39,333 nt of DNA from Opitutus sp. (GCA_025361365.1 JANYAM010000094.1:1-39333), one strand, 5' to 3'; positions 7,562-17,338 are shown, numbered from the stretch's first letter. Notes: generated by a model not told the origin, from the sequence alone. A program made the numbers and translations.

Positions 7562-8881
7562 ATGATCCCTGCAACTCCTCCACGCATGAGCCACAAATGG
7601 ATTGAACGCGCCACTTCTCCCGCCCAAGCCGTCGCCGGCATCAAGAGCGGCCACCGGATTTTCATCCACGGAGCCTGCGCCACGCCGACGCCGCTGACCG
7701 ACGCGCTCGCCGCCCGGAAGGACGTGGAAAATGTCCGCGTCTACCACGTCCACACCGCCGGGCCCGCCGCCTGGATCGGGCCGGGCCAGCAGGGTCACTA
7801 CCGCGCCGTGTCGCTGTTCACCGGCGCGCCGCTACGCGCGGCGGTTAACGAGGGGCTGGCCGACCATGTGCCCATTTTTCTCTCGGACATTCCCAACCTC
7901 TTCCGCACCCAGGTGCCGCTCGACATCGCCTTTGTCCAGGTCTCGCCCCCCGACCGCCACGGGCTGTGCTCACTCGGCACGTCGATCGACTGCGCCCGCG
8001 CCGCGGTCGACACCGCCAAGTTCGTCGTCGCGGAGATCAACGAGCAGATGCCGCGCACGCTTGGCGACAGCACGCTGCCCCTCAAGCGGATCAGCGCCTA
8101 CATCCACACCAACCGCCCGCTGCACGAGCACCACCCCGAGCCCGAGTCGGCCGTCGAGGCGCGCATCGGCGAGCTCATCGCCCCGCTGATCGAGAACGGC
8201 TCCACCCTGCAGATGGGTATCGGCGGCATCCCCGACGCCGTGCTGGCCCGCCTCCACGACAAGCGCGACTTGGGCATCCACAGCGAGATGTTCTCCGACC
8301 GCGTGGTCGAGCTGGTCGAGTCGGGCGCCGTCACCAACAAGCTCAAGGCCGTCGGCCGGGGGCGCATCATCACCAGCTTCATCAACGGCACCCGCCGGCT
8401 CTTCGATTTCGTCAACGACAACCCCGGCGTCGCCTTCTATCCCTGCGACTGGACCAACGACACGTCGGTCATCCGCCGGAACCCCAAGGTGGTCGCGATC
8501 AACTCGGCCATCGAGGTGGACCTGACCGGCCAGGTGTGCGCGGACTCGATCGGCCACAAGATCTTCTCGGGCATCGGCGGCCAGATGGACTTCATCCGCG
8601 GCGCGGCGCTGTCGCCCGGCGGCAAACCCATCATCGCCCTGCCCGCCACCGCGGCCAAGGGCCGGGTCTCCCGCATCGTCAACCAGTTGAACGCCGGCGC
8701 CGGGGTCGTGACCACCCGCGGACACGTGCACTGGGTGGTGACGGAATACGGCGCGGTCAACCTGCACGGGATGAGCCTGCGCGAACGGGCCGAGGCGCTG
8801 ATCTCGATCGCCCACCCGGATTTCCGCGGTGAGCTGCGCCGGTCCGCCGTGCACCTGCGGCATTCGACTCCGGGCGTCTGA
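7562..8881 (+). CDS. Acetyl-CoA hydrolase/CoA-transferase family protein (4-hydroxybutyrate CoA-transferase-like)
   Basis: The protein has about 431-439 residues and both class I CoA-transferase domains (AcetylCoA_hydro and AcetylCoA_hyd_C). The catalytic glutamate is expected in LGIHSEMFSD (E242 counted from ATG 7562), which forms the glutamyl-CoA thioester. MGIGGIPDAVL and FSGIGGQMDFIRGA are the nucleotide/CoA-side motifs. It either hydrolyses acyl-CoA or moves CoA between acids, giving acetate or butyrate-type end products. An alternative ATG at 7586 (MSHKWIERATSP) fits the family N-terminus equally well. The gene converges on lnt with only 19 bases between them. Confidence 0.88.
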   Translation: MIPATPPRMSHKWIERATSPAQAVAGIKSGHRIFIHGACATPTPLTDALAARKDVENVRVYHVHTAGPAAWIGPGQQGHYRAVSLFTGAPLRAAVNEGLADHVPIFLSDIPNLFRTQVPLDIAFVQVSPPDRHGLCSLGTSIDCARAAVDTAKFVVAEINEQMPRTLGDSTLPLKRISAYIHTNRPLHEHHPEPESAVEARIGELIAPLIENGSTLQMGIGGIPDAVLARLHDKRDLGIHSEMFSDRVVELVESGAVTNKLKAVGRGRIITSFINGTRRLFDFVNDNPGVAFYPCDWTNDTSVIRRNPKVVAINSAIEVDLTGQVCADSIGHKIFSGIGGQMDFIRGAALSPGGKPIIALPATAAKGRVSRIVNQLNAGAGVVTTRGHVHWVVTEYGAVNLHGMSLRERAEALISIAHPDFRGELRRSAVHLRHSTPGV

Positions 8882-8900
8882 CGAGGTCGTCAGCCGGCGG

Positions 8901-10559
8901 TCAGAACTTGGATTCGTTGCCCGGTTCCGGCGGCGGCGGGCGCATCATCAGCACCAGGTAGTAGACCGCAGCGGCGAGGCCGACGCACACCAGCAGAAAC
9001 CAGTCGCCGTGCTGCGTGTAGTAGCTCTGCTTGCCCGTCCAGCGCACGTCGCGCGTCACGTCGAGGGTCTGCGCGCCGCGGAAATAGACGCTGCCGTTGT
9101 CATCCTGCAGGTTGGCGCGGATGCTGCCGTATTCGTCGATCCAGCCGCTCCAGCCGCCGTTCCCACAGCGAATGACCGGCCGGCGGGTCTCGATCGCCCG
9201 CAGCACTGAGTGGGTGGCGTGCTGGTAGGCCGCCCCGCCCTCGCCGAACCAGCCGTTGTTGGTCAGCACGGCCAGCACCTCGGCGCCCGCCAGCGCGCTC
9301 TCGCGCGCCAGGCCCGGGAAAATATCCTCAAAGCAGATCAGCACGCCGACCGGAACGTGGCGCGAACCCACCGGCAGTGACAGCGGCGTGGCGTCGGTGC
9401 CGCGCTGGAAATCGCCGCCGATGGGCGCAAACTTCTCGATCCAGCCGAACACCGGTCGCAGCGGGATGAACTCGCCGAACGGCACGAGCTTGCGCTTGGC
9501 GTAGCCGGCTGGGTCGAGACCCTTCGCCGGATCGACCACGAACGCCCCGTTATACCAAAGCTCGTCGGGCTGGCCGGACCGCTGGGTGTAAACACTGCCC
9601 AGCAGCAGCGGCTTCTTGGTGCGCTTGGCCATCGACTCCAGCCACTCCTGTACATTCGGATCGCGATACAGCGCCCAGGGCGTGACGGCCTCGGGCCAGA
9701 TGATGACCTGCGGCGCGCCGCGGCGGGCGGCGTCCAAGGTGACGTTCTCGATCGTGTGCAACACCTCGGTGGCGCGGGCGCCATCCCATTTCTCATTCTG
9801 GGGAATGTAAGGCTGCACTAGGGCGACGCGCGCCAGCGGGCGACGCTGTTGGTTGAAGGTGTCAGCGAGAAACGGAAACGAGCCACCCATCAGCACGAGC
9901 AGCGCGACGGAAAATTCCGGCGTGCGCTTCTTAAAGCCGGTCACGCCCTCAAAGAACGCCCGATGCACGTAAGCGCCTGCGCCGAGGTTGAAGACGATTA
10001 GGATGAACGACGTCGCTCCGGAGCCGGCATAGGCCGCCACCTGCAGGATGAGCGGGCGCTGCCACTGGCTGGCCGCGAGCGGCAGCCACGGGAAGCCGCC
10101 AAAGAGAACGCTGCGGAACCACTCGATCACGACCCACAGCCCGGCGAGCCCCAGCATCGCGAAGATGCGCACCAACGCCCGGTGGCCCGCCAGCCGCGGA
10201 ATGGCCCACCACACCGCGATGAACCACGCGCCCACGCACAGCCCGACGAAGGGCCCGAGCAGGAACAGCCCGACCCAGGTGACATTATGCAGCCAGCCAA
10301 GCAGCGCGGTCCACGCCACCACCTGCGCGCCGAGGACAGTCCAGGCGAACATCCGGAACGACGGCTTGCGGTAGGCCCACAGGATCGCGGGCAACGCCAG
10401 CACGTAGGCCGCCTCGCCGGTGCTGACCGGCGGGAAGGAAATGTAGGTCAGGAAAACCGTGAAGCCGAACACCGCGAGAATCCACGCCAGGTGCGGGTGG
10501 CGCTGCCACAGCGTGGGTCGCGGCTCATAGGGATCAAAGGCTGCAGTGGTTTCGGTCAT
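8901..10559 (-). CDS. lnt: Apolipoprotein N-acyltransferase
   Basis: This inner-membrane enzyme adds the third acyl chain to the N-terminal cysteine of lipoproteins. An N-terminal half with several hydrophobic segments (WILAVFGFTVFLTYISF, WTVLGAQVVAWTALLGW and others) leads to a periplasmic nitrilase domain, followed by a last membrane helix (FLLVCVGLAAAVYYLVL). The nitrilase triad is E290 (WPEAVTP), K357 (RKLVPFGEF) and C409 (LICFEDIFP). I start at 10559 (MTETTAAFDPYEP) because the 14-codon extension to 10601 runs into REP-like sequence. No Shine-Dalgarno site. The length of 552 residues is normal to slightly long for Lnt. A REP element and a REPIN separate it from the upstream HAD gene. Confidence 0.93.
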   Translation of the reverse strand: MTETTAAFDPYEPRPTLWQRHPHLAWILAVFGFTVFLTYISFPPVSTGEAAYVLALPAILWAYRKPSFRMFAWTVLGAQVVAWTALLGWLHNVTWVGLFLLGPFVGLCVGAWFIAVWWAIPRLAGHRALVRIFAMLGLAGLWVVIEWFRSVLFGGFPWLPLAASQWQRPLILQVAAYAGSGATSFILIVFNLGAGAYVHRAFFEGVTGFKKRTPEFSVALLVLMGGSFPFLADTFNQQRRPLARVALVQPYIPQNEKWDGARATEVLHTIENVTLDAARRGAPQVIIWPEAVTPWALYRDPNVQEWLESMAKRTKKPLLLGSVYTQRSGQPDELWYNGAFVVDPAKGLDPAGYAKRKLVPFGEFIPLRPVFGWIEKFAPIGGDFQRGTDATPLSLPVGSRHVPVGVLICFEDIFPGLARESALAGAEVLAVLTNNGWFGEGGAAYQHATHSVLRAIETRRPVIRCGNGGWSGWIDEYGSIRANLQDDNGSVYFRGAQTLDVTRDVRWTGKQSYYTQHGDWFLLVCVGLAAAVYYLVLMMRPPPPEPGNESKF

Positions 10560-10560
10560 T

Positions 10561-10585
10561 TGTAGGAGCCTGTTTACAGGCGACC
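10561..10585. repeat. REP-like palindrome, variant of family B
   Basis: TGTAGGAGCCTGTTTACAGG followed by CGACC. The head TGTAGGAGC and the inner palindrome CCTGTTTACAGG match the plan of the family B left arm (TGTGGGAGC plus palindrome). It lies directly upstream of the lnt start codon. Confidence 0.6.
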
Positions 10586-10619
10586 CGGGCAGCGCTTGCA
10601 AGCGTTGAGGGAAATCGAA

Positions 10620-10699
10620 AGGTGGAGCGCCTTGCCCTCAAGGCGCTTTGTTTGCCGGCGCACATCATTCAGCGCGTTGAGGGCAACGCGCCCCACCTC
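10620..10699. repeat. REPIN, family A, copy 1
   Basis: The left unit is AGGTGGAGCGCCTTGCCCTC followed by AAGGCGCTT (10620-10648). The right unit is the inverted copy, CAGCGCGTTGAGGGCAACGC followed by GCCCCACCTC (10670-10699). Each unit has its own stem (GCGC.TTG...CAA.GCGC), and the two units pair with each other. The right unit touches the stop codon of the HAD gene (TCA at 10698-10700, minus strand). Confidence 0.85.
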
Positions 10700-11390
10700 A
10701 GAGCCCCGGCAACAGCAGCGGCAGCTCGGTCAGGCGGTCTACTTTGCGGAAGCGCGGTTGGTTGGGCGGCACCTCTACCCCCAGCTCATGCTGCCACGTG
10801 ATGTGATAGGGCACATGCACGCCGGCACCGCCGAGCTCGAGCACGGGCACGATGTCGGACTTGACCGAGTTGCCGACCATCACGAACTCCTCGATCGCCA
10901 CGCCGTGCCGGCGCAACAAGCGCGAGTAGGCCGGGCCGTCCTTCTCGCTCAGGATCTCGATGGCATGAAAATGCGGCGCGAGGCCCGAGGCGGCGATCTT
11001 GCGCTCCTGGTGGTGCAGGTCGCCCTTGGTGATGAGCAGCAGCCGGTAGTCGCGCGCTAACGCCGGCACGATCTCCGCCACGCCGGGCAGCAGCTCGACG
11101 GGATGTGCGAGCATCTCCTGGCCGAGGGCGATGATCTCGCGGATTTCCCCGGCGCTGATGGCGCCCCCGGTCAGCTCGATGGCGGTTTCCACCGTGCTGA
11201 GCATGAAACCGCGCACGCCGTAGCCGTAGAGCGGCAGGTTGCGCATTTCGGTCTGGAACAGGACGCGGTCCACCTCGGCGGCCGGATGGTATTTGGCCAG
11301 CAGGGCGCGGTAGCGCTGCTGGGCGCGGTCGAAGATGCTCTCATTGTGCCAGAGCGTGTCGTCGGCATCAAAACCGATGGTATGGATCAT
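10698..11390 (-). CDS. HAD-superfamily hydrolase
   Basis: This 230-residue protein begins MIHTIGFDADDTLWHNE. D8 and D10 are the catalytic aspartates of HAD motif I (DxDxT). Motif II/III candidates are LLLITKGDLHHQERKI and the lysine in SEKDGPAYSRLLRR, and motif IV is VGNSVKSDIVPVLELG. The alpha-helical cap lies between motifs I and II, as in C1-type phosphatases such as phosphoglycolate phosphatase or YjjG-like nucleotidases. The physiological substrate cannot be read from sequence. The start codon places motif I at the N-terminus. The stop codon overlaps the end of a REPIN. A heptamer-rich inverted repeat separates it from secA. Confidence 0.85.
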   Translation of the reverse strand: MIHTIGFDADDTLWHNESIFDRAQQRYRALLAKYHPAAEVDRVLFQTEMRNLPLYGYGVRGFMLSTVETAIELTGGAISAGEIREIIALGQEMLAHPVELLPGVAEIVPALARDYRLLLITKGDLHHQERKIAASGLAPHFHAIEILSEKDGPAYSRLLRRHGVAIEEFVMVGNSVKSDIVPVLELGGAGVHVPYHITWQHELGVEVPPNQPRFRKVDRLTELPLLLPGL

Positions 11391-11399
11391 GGAATGATC

Positions 11400-11523
11400 C
11401 AGTTGAGGGTTGAGAGCTGAGAGTTGAGAGAACGGACCGCGCGATACCCGGCCGCGATATGAGTGAAGGTTTTCATGTCTTGGTTAAACCGACTCTCAAC
11501 TCTCAGCACTCAACTCTCAACTG
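11400..11523. repeat. Imperfect 31-base inverted repeat built from GTTGAGA-type heptamers
   Basis: The left arm at 11400-11430 (CAGTTGAGGGTTGAGAGC...) and right arm at 11493-11523 (...CAGCACTCAACTCTCAACTG) are reverse complements with two mismatches and a 62-base spacer. Inside each arm the unit GTTGAGA/TCTCAAC recurs about every seven bases. It occupies most of the gap between HAD (start 11390) and secA (stop 11536) and could act as a terminator for secA on the minus strand. Confidence 0.8.
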
Positions 11524-11535
11524 CGTGAGCGCAGC

Positions 11536-14511
11536 TCACGTCGCCCCGTGGCAGTTCTTGTATTTCTTGCCGGAGCCGCAAGGGCACGGGTCGTTGCGGC
11601 CGACCTTCGGCGTCTCGCGACGGATGGTGACCGACGGGAGGGTGACTTCCGGCTCGGCCGGGGCCGCCGATTCGGGCGCGGCCGACTGCGTGGCGGCGGC
11701 CAGCGCGGTGGGCGCGGCAGCCGGGCCCTGCAGGCGGGCGGAGCGAGAGAGAATGGCGAAGAGGTTCTCGAAGGCGTCGCGGTTCGTCGCCGAGCGGAAG
11801 AGGCTCGTGCAGATCTGGAGGCGGACGTTGTTCATCAGCTCCTCAAAGAAACGGAAGGCCTCGCCCTTGTATTCGGAGAGCGGATCCTTCTGGCCGTAGG
11901 AGCGCAGGCCGATGGAGCGGCGCAGCTCCTCCATTTCTGTCAGGTGCTCCTGCCAGTGGTGGTCGATGGCGTTGATGACGATGTAGCGCTCGAGGCCGCC
12001 CAGCGCGGCCGGGTCCTCGACGGACTCCTTCAGCGCGTAGGCCTGCTTGATGCGGTCCACGACGTCCTTGAGCAGGGCCTCAAAGTCGCTGTTGCGGGCG
12101 AACTCGTCGACCTTGGCACTGACGGGGAAATGGGCGTTGAGCCAACCGACGAGGCTCTCGACGCTCGCGGACTCGACGGCGAGCTTCCCGCCGAAGCCGG
12201 CGGACTCGAGGCGGGTGGCGATCTCCTCCTCGATCATCTCGAAGATGATATCCTTCGGGCGCTCGCTGTGCAGGGCGCCGTTGCGGATGCCATAGATGAC
12301 CTCGCGCTGCTTGTTGAGCACGTCGTCGTATTGGAGCAGGCGCTTGCGGATGGCGAAATTCTGCTGCTCGACCTTTTTCTGGGCGGACTCGATGGAGCGG
12401 TTGAGCCACGGGTGCTCGAGTTCCTCGCCCTCCTTCATCGCGCCTTCCATGATCTTCGAGGCCAGGTTGCCCTGGAGGAAGAGGCGCATCAGGTCGTCCT
12501 CGAGCGAGAGGAAGAACTTGGTCATGCCCGGGTCGCCCTGGCGGGAGCAACGGCCGCGCAGCTGGCGGTCGATGCGGCGGGACTCGTGGCGCTCGGTGCC
12601 GACGACCAGCAGGCCCCCGAGCTCGCGGACGCCCTCGCCCAACTTGATGTCGGTGCCGCGGCCGGCCATGTTGGTGGCGATGGTGACAGAGCCGCGGTGG
12701 CCGGCACGCATGACGATCTCGGCCTCCTGCTGGTGGAACTTGGCGTTGAGGACGGTGTGGATGACGCCGGCGCGCTTGAGCATGCGGCTGAGCACCTCGG
12801 ATTGCTCGACGGTGACGGTGCCGACGAGCACGGGCTGGCCGCGCCCCTGCGCCTCCTGGATCTGCTTCACGACGGCGCCGTATTTGTCGCGGCGGGTCTT
12901 GAAGATGGAATCGTTCCTGTCGACGCGGATGCAGGGCTGGTTCGTCGGGATCTGCGTGACAGCGAGCCGGTAGATCTCGTGGAACTCGGTGGCCTCGGTC
13001 TCGGCGGTGCCGGTCATGCCCGCGAGCTTCTCATACATGCGGAAGTAATTCTGGATCGTGACCGTCGCGTAGGTGCGCGTCTCGCGCTCGATGGTGACAT
13101 TTTCCTTGGCCTCGACCGCCTGGTGCAGGCCGTCGGACCAGCGGCGGCCGGACATGATGCGGCCGGTGTTCTCGTCGACGATGACGACCTTGCCGTCCTG
13201 CACGACGTATTCGACGTCGCGCTCGTAGATGGAGTAGGCGCGGAGGAGCTGCGAGAGGGCGTGGATGTCCTCGGACACGACCTCGTATTTCTGCTGGGCC
13301 TCGCGCTTGGCGGCTTCCTTCTCCTCGGGGGTCTTGGTCGCGTCCTTCTCGATGTCGATGAAGGCGGTCGCGAGGTCGGGCAGCACGAAGGCGTCGGGCT
13401 CGTCGGGGCGGAGGTGTTTGCGGCCCACCTCGGTGAGGTCGGCCTGGTGGTTCTTCTCGTCGATAACGAAGTGGAGCTCCTCCTTCCACTTGTAGAGCTC
13501 CTCCTTGTTGAAGTCGGAGTGCATCTCGACGTCGGTCTTGTCGAGGAGCTTGCGCCACTCCGGGTTTTCCTGGAGGCGGAGCAGCTGCTTGTTCTTCGGC
13601 ATGCCCAGCTTGACCTGGAGCATCTTCATCGCGGCGGTCTGACGCTCGTCGGCGGTGACGTCCTTCTTCTCGAGGAGATCGGAGGCGTCCTTGACGAGCC
13701 GGTTGATGAAGCGGAGCTGGGCGCTGACCAGCGACTCGACGCCGGGCTTGAGGCGGGTGAAGGGCTGCTCGCGCTCGATCGGCGCCGGGCCGGAGATGAT
13801 CAGCGGCGTGCGCGCCTCGTCGACGAGAATGGAGTCGATCTCGTCCACGATGCAGTAGAAGTGGTCGCGCTGGACCTGGTCCTCCTTGCGGGTAGCCATG
13901 CCGTTGTCGCGGAGGTAGTCGAAGCCGAACTCGGAGGCGGTGCCGTAGGTGATGTCACGGCCATACATGTCGCGGCGCTGCTCGGAGTGCATGGACTGCT
14001 GGATGCAGCCGACGGTAAGGCCGAGGAAATTGTAGAGGTGGCCCATCCACTCGGAGTCGCGGCGGGCAAGGTAGTCGTTGACGGTGACGAGCTGGGCGTT
14101 CTTGGCGGTGAGGGCGTTGAGGTAGAGCGGCAGCGTGGCGACGAGGGTCTTGCCCTCGCCGGTCGCCATCTCGGCGATGCGGCCCTCGTGGAGGCAGATG
14201 CCGCCGATCAACTGGACGTCGAAATGCACCATGTCCCACTTCAGCTGGTGGTCGCACACCGTGACCTCGCGGCCCACGAGCCGGCGGGCGGCGTTTTTGA
14301 CCGCGGCAAAGGCCTCGGGCAGGATTGCGTCGAGCGTCTCGCCCTTCTGCACGCGGGCGCGGAATTCAACAGTCTTAGCGCGCAGCTGGTCGTCGGTGAG
14401 CGCTTGATAGGATTGCTCGAATTCGTTGATGCGCGCCACGATGGGGCGGCATTTCTCGACGTATTTGCGATGGTGCCGGCCGGCGAATTTCTGAAGGAAG
14501 AAGCTGAACAT
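11536..14511 (-). CDS. secA: Preprotein translocase ATPase SecA
   Basis: This 991-residue motor drives preproteins through SecYEG. Walker A is G118-E-G-K121-T122, followed by the DEAD-type [21 protein letters not shown] segment. The cross-linking domain carries an expansion of charged helices with about 90 extra residues relative to E. coli, starting near [29 protein letters not shown] and the second RecA motif follow. The latter reads [11 protein letters not shown] with C655, where most bacteria have RGRSGRQGD; Chlamydia has a similar cysteine variant. The C-terminus is a zinc finger with C976, C978, C987 and H988. The start at 14511 ([16 protein letters not shown]) matches the family; the longer frame to 14763 overlaps the divergent gene. 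Confidence 0.98.
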   Translation of the reverse strand: MFSFFLQKFAGRHHRKYVEKCRPIVARINEFEQSYQALTDDQLRAKTVEFRARVQKGETLDAILPEAFAAVKNAARRLVGREVTVCDHQLKWDMVHFDVQLIGGICLHEGRIAEMATGEGKTLVATLPLYLNALTAKNAQLVTVNDYLARRDSEWMGHLYNFLGLTVGCIQQSMHSEQRRDMYGRDITYGTASEFGFDYLRDNGMATRKEDQVQRDHFYCIVDEIDSILVDEARTPLIISGPAPIEREQPFTRLKPGVESLVSAQLRFINRLVKDASDLLEKKDVTADERQTAAMKMLQVKLGMPKNKQLLRLQENPEWRKLLDKTDVEMHSDFNKEELYKWKEELHFVIDEKNHQADLTEVGRKHLRPDEPDAFVLPDLATAFIDIEKDATKTPEEKEAAKREAQQKYEVVSEDIHALSQLLRAYSIYERDVEYVVQDGKVVIVDENTGRIMSGRRWSDGLHQAVEAKENVTIERETRTYATVTIQNYFRMYEKLAGMTGTAETEATEFHEIYRLAVTQIPTNQPCIRVDRNDSIFKTRRDKYGAVVKQIQEAQGRGQPVLVGTVTVEQSEVLSRMLKRAGVIHTVLNAKFHQQEAEIVMRAGHRGSVTIATNMAGRGTDIKLGEGVRELGGLLVVGTERHESRRIDRQLRGRCSRQGDPGMTKFFLSLEDDLMRLFLQGNLASKIMEGAMKEGEELEHPWLNRSIESAQKKVEQQNFAIRKRLLQYDDVLNKQREVIYGIRNGALHSERPKDIIFEMIEEEIATRLESAGFGGKLAVESASVESLVGWLNAHFPVSAKVDEFARNSDFEALLKDVVDRIKQAYALKESVEDPAALGGLERYIVINAIDHHWQEHLTEMEELRRSIGLRSYGQKDPLSEYKGEAFRFFEELMNNVRLQICTSLFRSATNRDAFENLFAILSRSARLQGPAAAPTALAAATQSAAPESAAPAEPEVTLPSVTIRRETPKVGRNDPCPCGSGKKYKNCHGAT

Positions 14512-14539
14512 TGAAGGGGTGGAATGAAAACTACGCCCC

Positions 14540-14630
14540 GGGTGTTGGCAAATGGCAAAATTCGCCCCGGGATTCCCGTGCAAACCACTGGGCCGCAAGG
14601 CGCCGCCGCAGATAATTTCGTGGTTTGCAT
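14540..14630. promoter_or_regulatory. Divergent secA / ATP-grasp intergenic region with inverted and direct repeats
   Basis: TGCAAACCAC (14579-14588) is a perfect inverted match to GTGGTTTGCA (14620-14629), spaced by 31 bases that include GGCGCCGCCGC. Upstream, CGCCCCGGG occurs twice as a direct repeat (about 14535 and 14563). This is the only intergenic region for two divergent transcripts and may hold operator or attenuator structures. No sigma-70 boxes are convincing. Confidence 0.35.
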
Positions 14631-14662
14631 GCGGCCTGCTATCCGTAGGGTCTCCCAGCCCC

Positions 14663-16144
14663 ATGGCCACCTCCCGTCCCTCCCCTGCCGCCGCCCTCCC
14701 TGAAGCCTTCCGGCAGTATGATACCGGGAAGTTCTTTGACGAGATGATGGCGCCCGGCGGCACGGTGCGGCCGCACTACCAGCATTTCCTGAAACACTTC
14801 GGCGCGGTCAGCCCGGCGGACTTCGAGGCCAAGCGCCGCGCAGTCGACCTGGCGTTCCTGCGCCAGGGCGTGACCTTCAATGTCTACGGCGACTCGCAGG
14901 GCGCGGAGCGCATCTTCCCGTTCGACCTCGTGCCGCGCATCATCCCCGCCAACGAGTGGGAGAAACTGGAGGCCGGCCTCGTGCAGCGCATCACCGCGCT
15001 CAATCTCTTCCTCCACGACATCTACCACGAGCAGCACATCCTCAACGACGGCACGATCCCGCCGCACTATGTGATGTCGGCGAAACATTTCCGCCGCGAG
15101 TTCGTGAACGTGAAGGTGCCGGGCGACATCTACATCCACATCTGCGGCACCGACATCATCCGCGACGACAAGGGCAACTACCTCGTGCTCGAGGACAACG
15201 CCCGCTGCCCGTCCGGCGTCAGCTACGTGCTCGAGAACCGCCGCGCACTGAAGCGCACCTTCCCCGAGATCTTCGAGGCCGGCGGCGTGCGCCCGGTCGA
15301 GAACTACGCGGCCGAGCTGCTCAAGGTCCTCAATTTCTCCGCGCCCGCCGGCGTGGCCGAGCCGACCGTCGTGCTGCTCACGCCCGGCGCCTACAACTCC
15401 GCCTACTTCGAGCACACCTACCTCGCCCGGCAGATGGGCATCGAGATCGTCGAGGGCCGCGACCTGCTCGTCCGCGACCAGCACGTCTACATGCGCACGA
15501 CCAAGGGCCTGCAGCCGGTGCACGTCATCTACCGGCGCATCGACGACGATTTCCTCGACCCGACCGTCTTCCGCAAGGACTCAGCCCTCGGTGTCCCCGG
15601 CCTCGTCAACGCCTACCGCGCCGGCAACGTCTCCCTCGCCAACTCCATCGGCACCGGCGTGGCGGACGACAAGGTCATGTATTATTTCGTCCCGCGCATC
15701 ATCAAATACTACCTCGACCAGGAGCCGCTCCTGCCGAACGTCGAGACCTACCTGGCCAGCGAGGAGAAGGACAAGCAATACATGGTCGAGAACCTCGACA
15801 AACTCGTGGTCAAGGCCGCCAACGAGGCCGGCGGCTACGGCATGCTGATGGGCCCGCACGCCACGCAGGCCGAGCGCGATGAGTTCCGCACCCGCATCCT
15901 CGCCGACCCGCGCAATTACATCGGCCAGCCGATGATCTCGCTCTCCCGCCACCCGACGCACTGCGAGGGCGAGGGCTTCGCCGGCCGGCACATCGACCTG
16001 CGCCCGTTCATCCTCTACGGCGAGAAGACCACCATCATCCCCGGCGGCCTCACGCGTGTCGCCCTCCGCAAGGGTTCGCTCGTCGTCAACTCCTCCCAAG
16101 GCGGCGGCAGCAAGGAGACCTGGGTGCTGTATGGGAACCACTGA
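14663..16144 (+). CDS. Circularly permuted ATP-grasp type 2 protein
   Basis: The 493-residue protein belongs to the circularly permuted ATP-grasp family (DUF404/DUF407, CP_ATPgrasp). Diagnostic stretches are VTFNVYGD near residue 75, [18 protein letters not shown], the ATP-loop [13 protein letters not shown] and [11 protein letters not shown] with [12 protein letters not shown] near the C-terminus. Such enzymes are predicted to join a carboxylate to an amine using ATP. The start at 14663 ([14 protein letters not shown]) follows CCAGCCCC, without a Shine-Dalgarno site; the frame open to 14552 overlaps regulatory DNA. It is followed by alpha-E and transglutaminase genes, the classic partners. 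The product of this pathway has not been established. Confidence 0.92.
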   Translation: MATSRPSPAAALPEAFRQYDTGKFFDEMMAPGGTVRPHYQHFLKHFGAVSPADFEAKRRAVDLAFLRQGVTFNVYGDSQGAERIFPFDLVPRIIPANEWEKLEAGLVQRITALNLFLHDIYHEQHILNDGTIPPHYVMSAKHFRREFVNVKVPGDIYIHICGTDIIRDDKGNYLVLEDNARCPSGVSYVLENRRALKRTFPEIFEAGGVRPVENYAAELLKVLNFSAPAGVAEPTVVLLTPGAYNSAYFEHTYLARQMGIEIVEGRDLLVRDQHVYMRTTKGLQPVHVIYRRIDDDFLDPTVFRKDSALGVPGLVNAYRAGNVSLANSIGTGVADDKVMYYFVPRIIKYYLDQEPLLPNVETYLASEEKDKQYMVENLDKLVVKAANEAGGYGMLMGPHATQAERDEFRTRILADPRNYIGQPMISLSRHPTHCEGEGFAGRHIDLRPFILYGEKTTIIPGGLTRVALRKGSLVVNSSQGGGSKETWVLYGNH

Positions 16145-16149
16145 CGACC

Positions 16150-16282
16150 GCTGTCGCGGCAAATCCCAAATGCCAATTTTCAAACTCCAAATAAATCCAA
16201 TGCCTCCAACCAGCCCCAAAAATCAAACCAGTCCTTCAGCATTTCTGGCCTGTTTGGCGTTTGGCGTTTGGCGTTTGGACTT
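16150..16282. repeat. Repeat-rich spacer with TTTGG/CCAAA inverted arms and a GTTTGGC heptamer tandem array
   Basis: The left part contains CAAATCCCAAATGCC and CAAACTCCAAATAAATCC. The right part holds GTTTGGC three times plus GTTTGGA in tandem (16252-16279). The arms are partly complementary (CCAAA against TTTGG). The array ends nine bases before the alpha-E start codon. Confidence 0.75.
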
Positions 16283-16288
16283 TTCCGC

Positions 16289-17338
16289 ATGCTGAGTCGC
16301 GTCGCCAATTCCCTCTACTGGATGAGCCGCTACATCGAGCGCGCCGAGAGCATCGCGCGCCTGGTGGACGTGAACCTGCAGCTCCTGCTCGATTTCCGCA
16401 GCCTCGACGATGCCGCGCTCGACGCCCACTGGCTGCCGATCGTGCAGAGCTCGGGCGACGAGGACCTCTTCCGCAAACAGCAGCCCCGCACCACCGGCCA
16501 GTCGGTGACCGAGTTCCTCGTCTTCGCGGCGGAGAACCCCAACTCCATCGTCTCCTCCGTCGGCCAGGCCCGCGAAAACGCCCGCATGGTGCGCGACCAG
16601 GTCACCGCCGAGCTCTGGGAGGAGATCAACCGGCTCTACCTCTTCCTGCATTCGCCCCGCGCCCGCGAGCTCTGGCGCGAGAACCCCTCCGATTTTTTCC
16701 GCACCATCCGCAACGGCTCGCTGCTCATCCAGGGCCTGACTGACGCCACCGTGGTGCGCAACGAGGGCTGGTCTTTCAACATGGCCGGTCGCTACCTCGA
16801 GCGCGCCGACAAGACCTCCCGCATCCTGGACGTGCGCCACGCCTCCCTGCCTGCCCGCGGCCTGCCGACCGCCGCTCCGAGCCAGGCCGACGCGCTGGGC
16901 TGGTCGGCGGTGCTCCGCTCCTGCAGCGCGTGGGACGCCTACAAGGCCCTGCACGGCGCCGAGGTGCAGCCCGCGTTGGTCGCCGAGTTCCTGCTGCTCT
17001 CCGACGAGTTCCCCCGCTCCGTCCGCTTCTGCGTCCGCCGGCTCGACGGCGCGCTGCGCAGCATCTCGGGCGTGGCCGAGGGGCGCTTTTGCAACGACGC
17101 CGAAAAACTCGCCGGCCGCCTCCTCGCCGAGCTGCAGTTCAGCACGGCCGATGATATTTTTGACATCGGCCTCCACAACTACATCGATGTGGCGCAAGCG
17201 AAGCTGAACGCCATCGGCGACGCCCTCTTCCAAGCCTACATTTTCCAACCCTTCCAGACCCCCGAGGAACACGAGCTCCGCCAGCAAGAGGAACAACAAC
17301 AGCAAGTGCGCTTCCCTGTTCGGCCGCCGTCCGCATGA
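16289..17338 (+). CDS. Alpha-E domain protein (DUF403)
   Basis: This 349-residue, largely helical protein begins MLSRVANSLYWMSRYIERAE, the hallmark N-terminus of the alpha-E family. A second helical repeat contains NMAGRYLERADKTSRILDVRH. The family is nearly always encoded with circularly permuted ATP-grasp and transglutaminase-like proteins, as here, and is thought to be an accessory or substrate-handling component. The biochemical role is unproven. A TTG at 16268 lies inside the heptamer array and is rejected as the start because ATG 16289 gives the conserved N-terminus exactly. The C-terminus is glutamine-rich (QQEEQQQQ). The stop overlaps the transglutaminase start as ATGA. Confidence 0.93.
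   Translation: MLSRVANSLYWMSRYIERAESIARLVDVNLQLLLDFRSLDDAALDAHWLPIVQSSGDEDLFRKQQPRTTGQSVTEFLVFAAENPNSIVSSVGQARENARMVRDQVTAELWEEINRLYLFLHSPRARELWRENPSDFFRTIRNGSLLIQGLTDATVVRNEGWSFNMAGRYLERADKTSRILDVRHASLPARGLPTAAPSQADALGWSAVLRSCSAWDAYKALHGAEVQPALVAEFLLLSDEFPRSVRFCVRRLDGALRSISGVAEGRFCNDAEKLAGRLLAELQFSTADDIFDIGLHNYIDVAQAKLNAIGDALFQAYIFQPFQTPEEHELRQQEEQQQQVRFPVRPPSA

Noticed and set aside
11548-14514. 988-codon open frame on the plus strand opposite secA
   Set aside because: Low-complexity, D/L/V/G-rich translation typical of the antisense frame of a high-GC gene; secA on the other strand is complete with all motifs.
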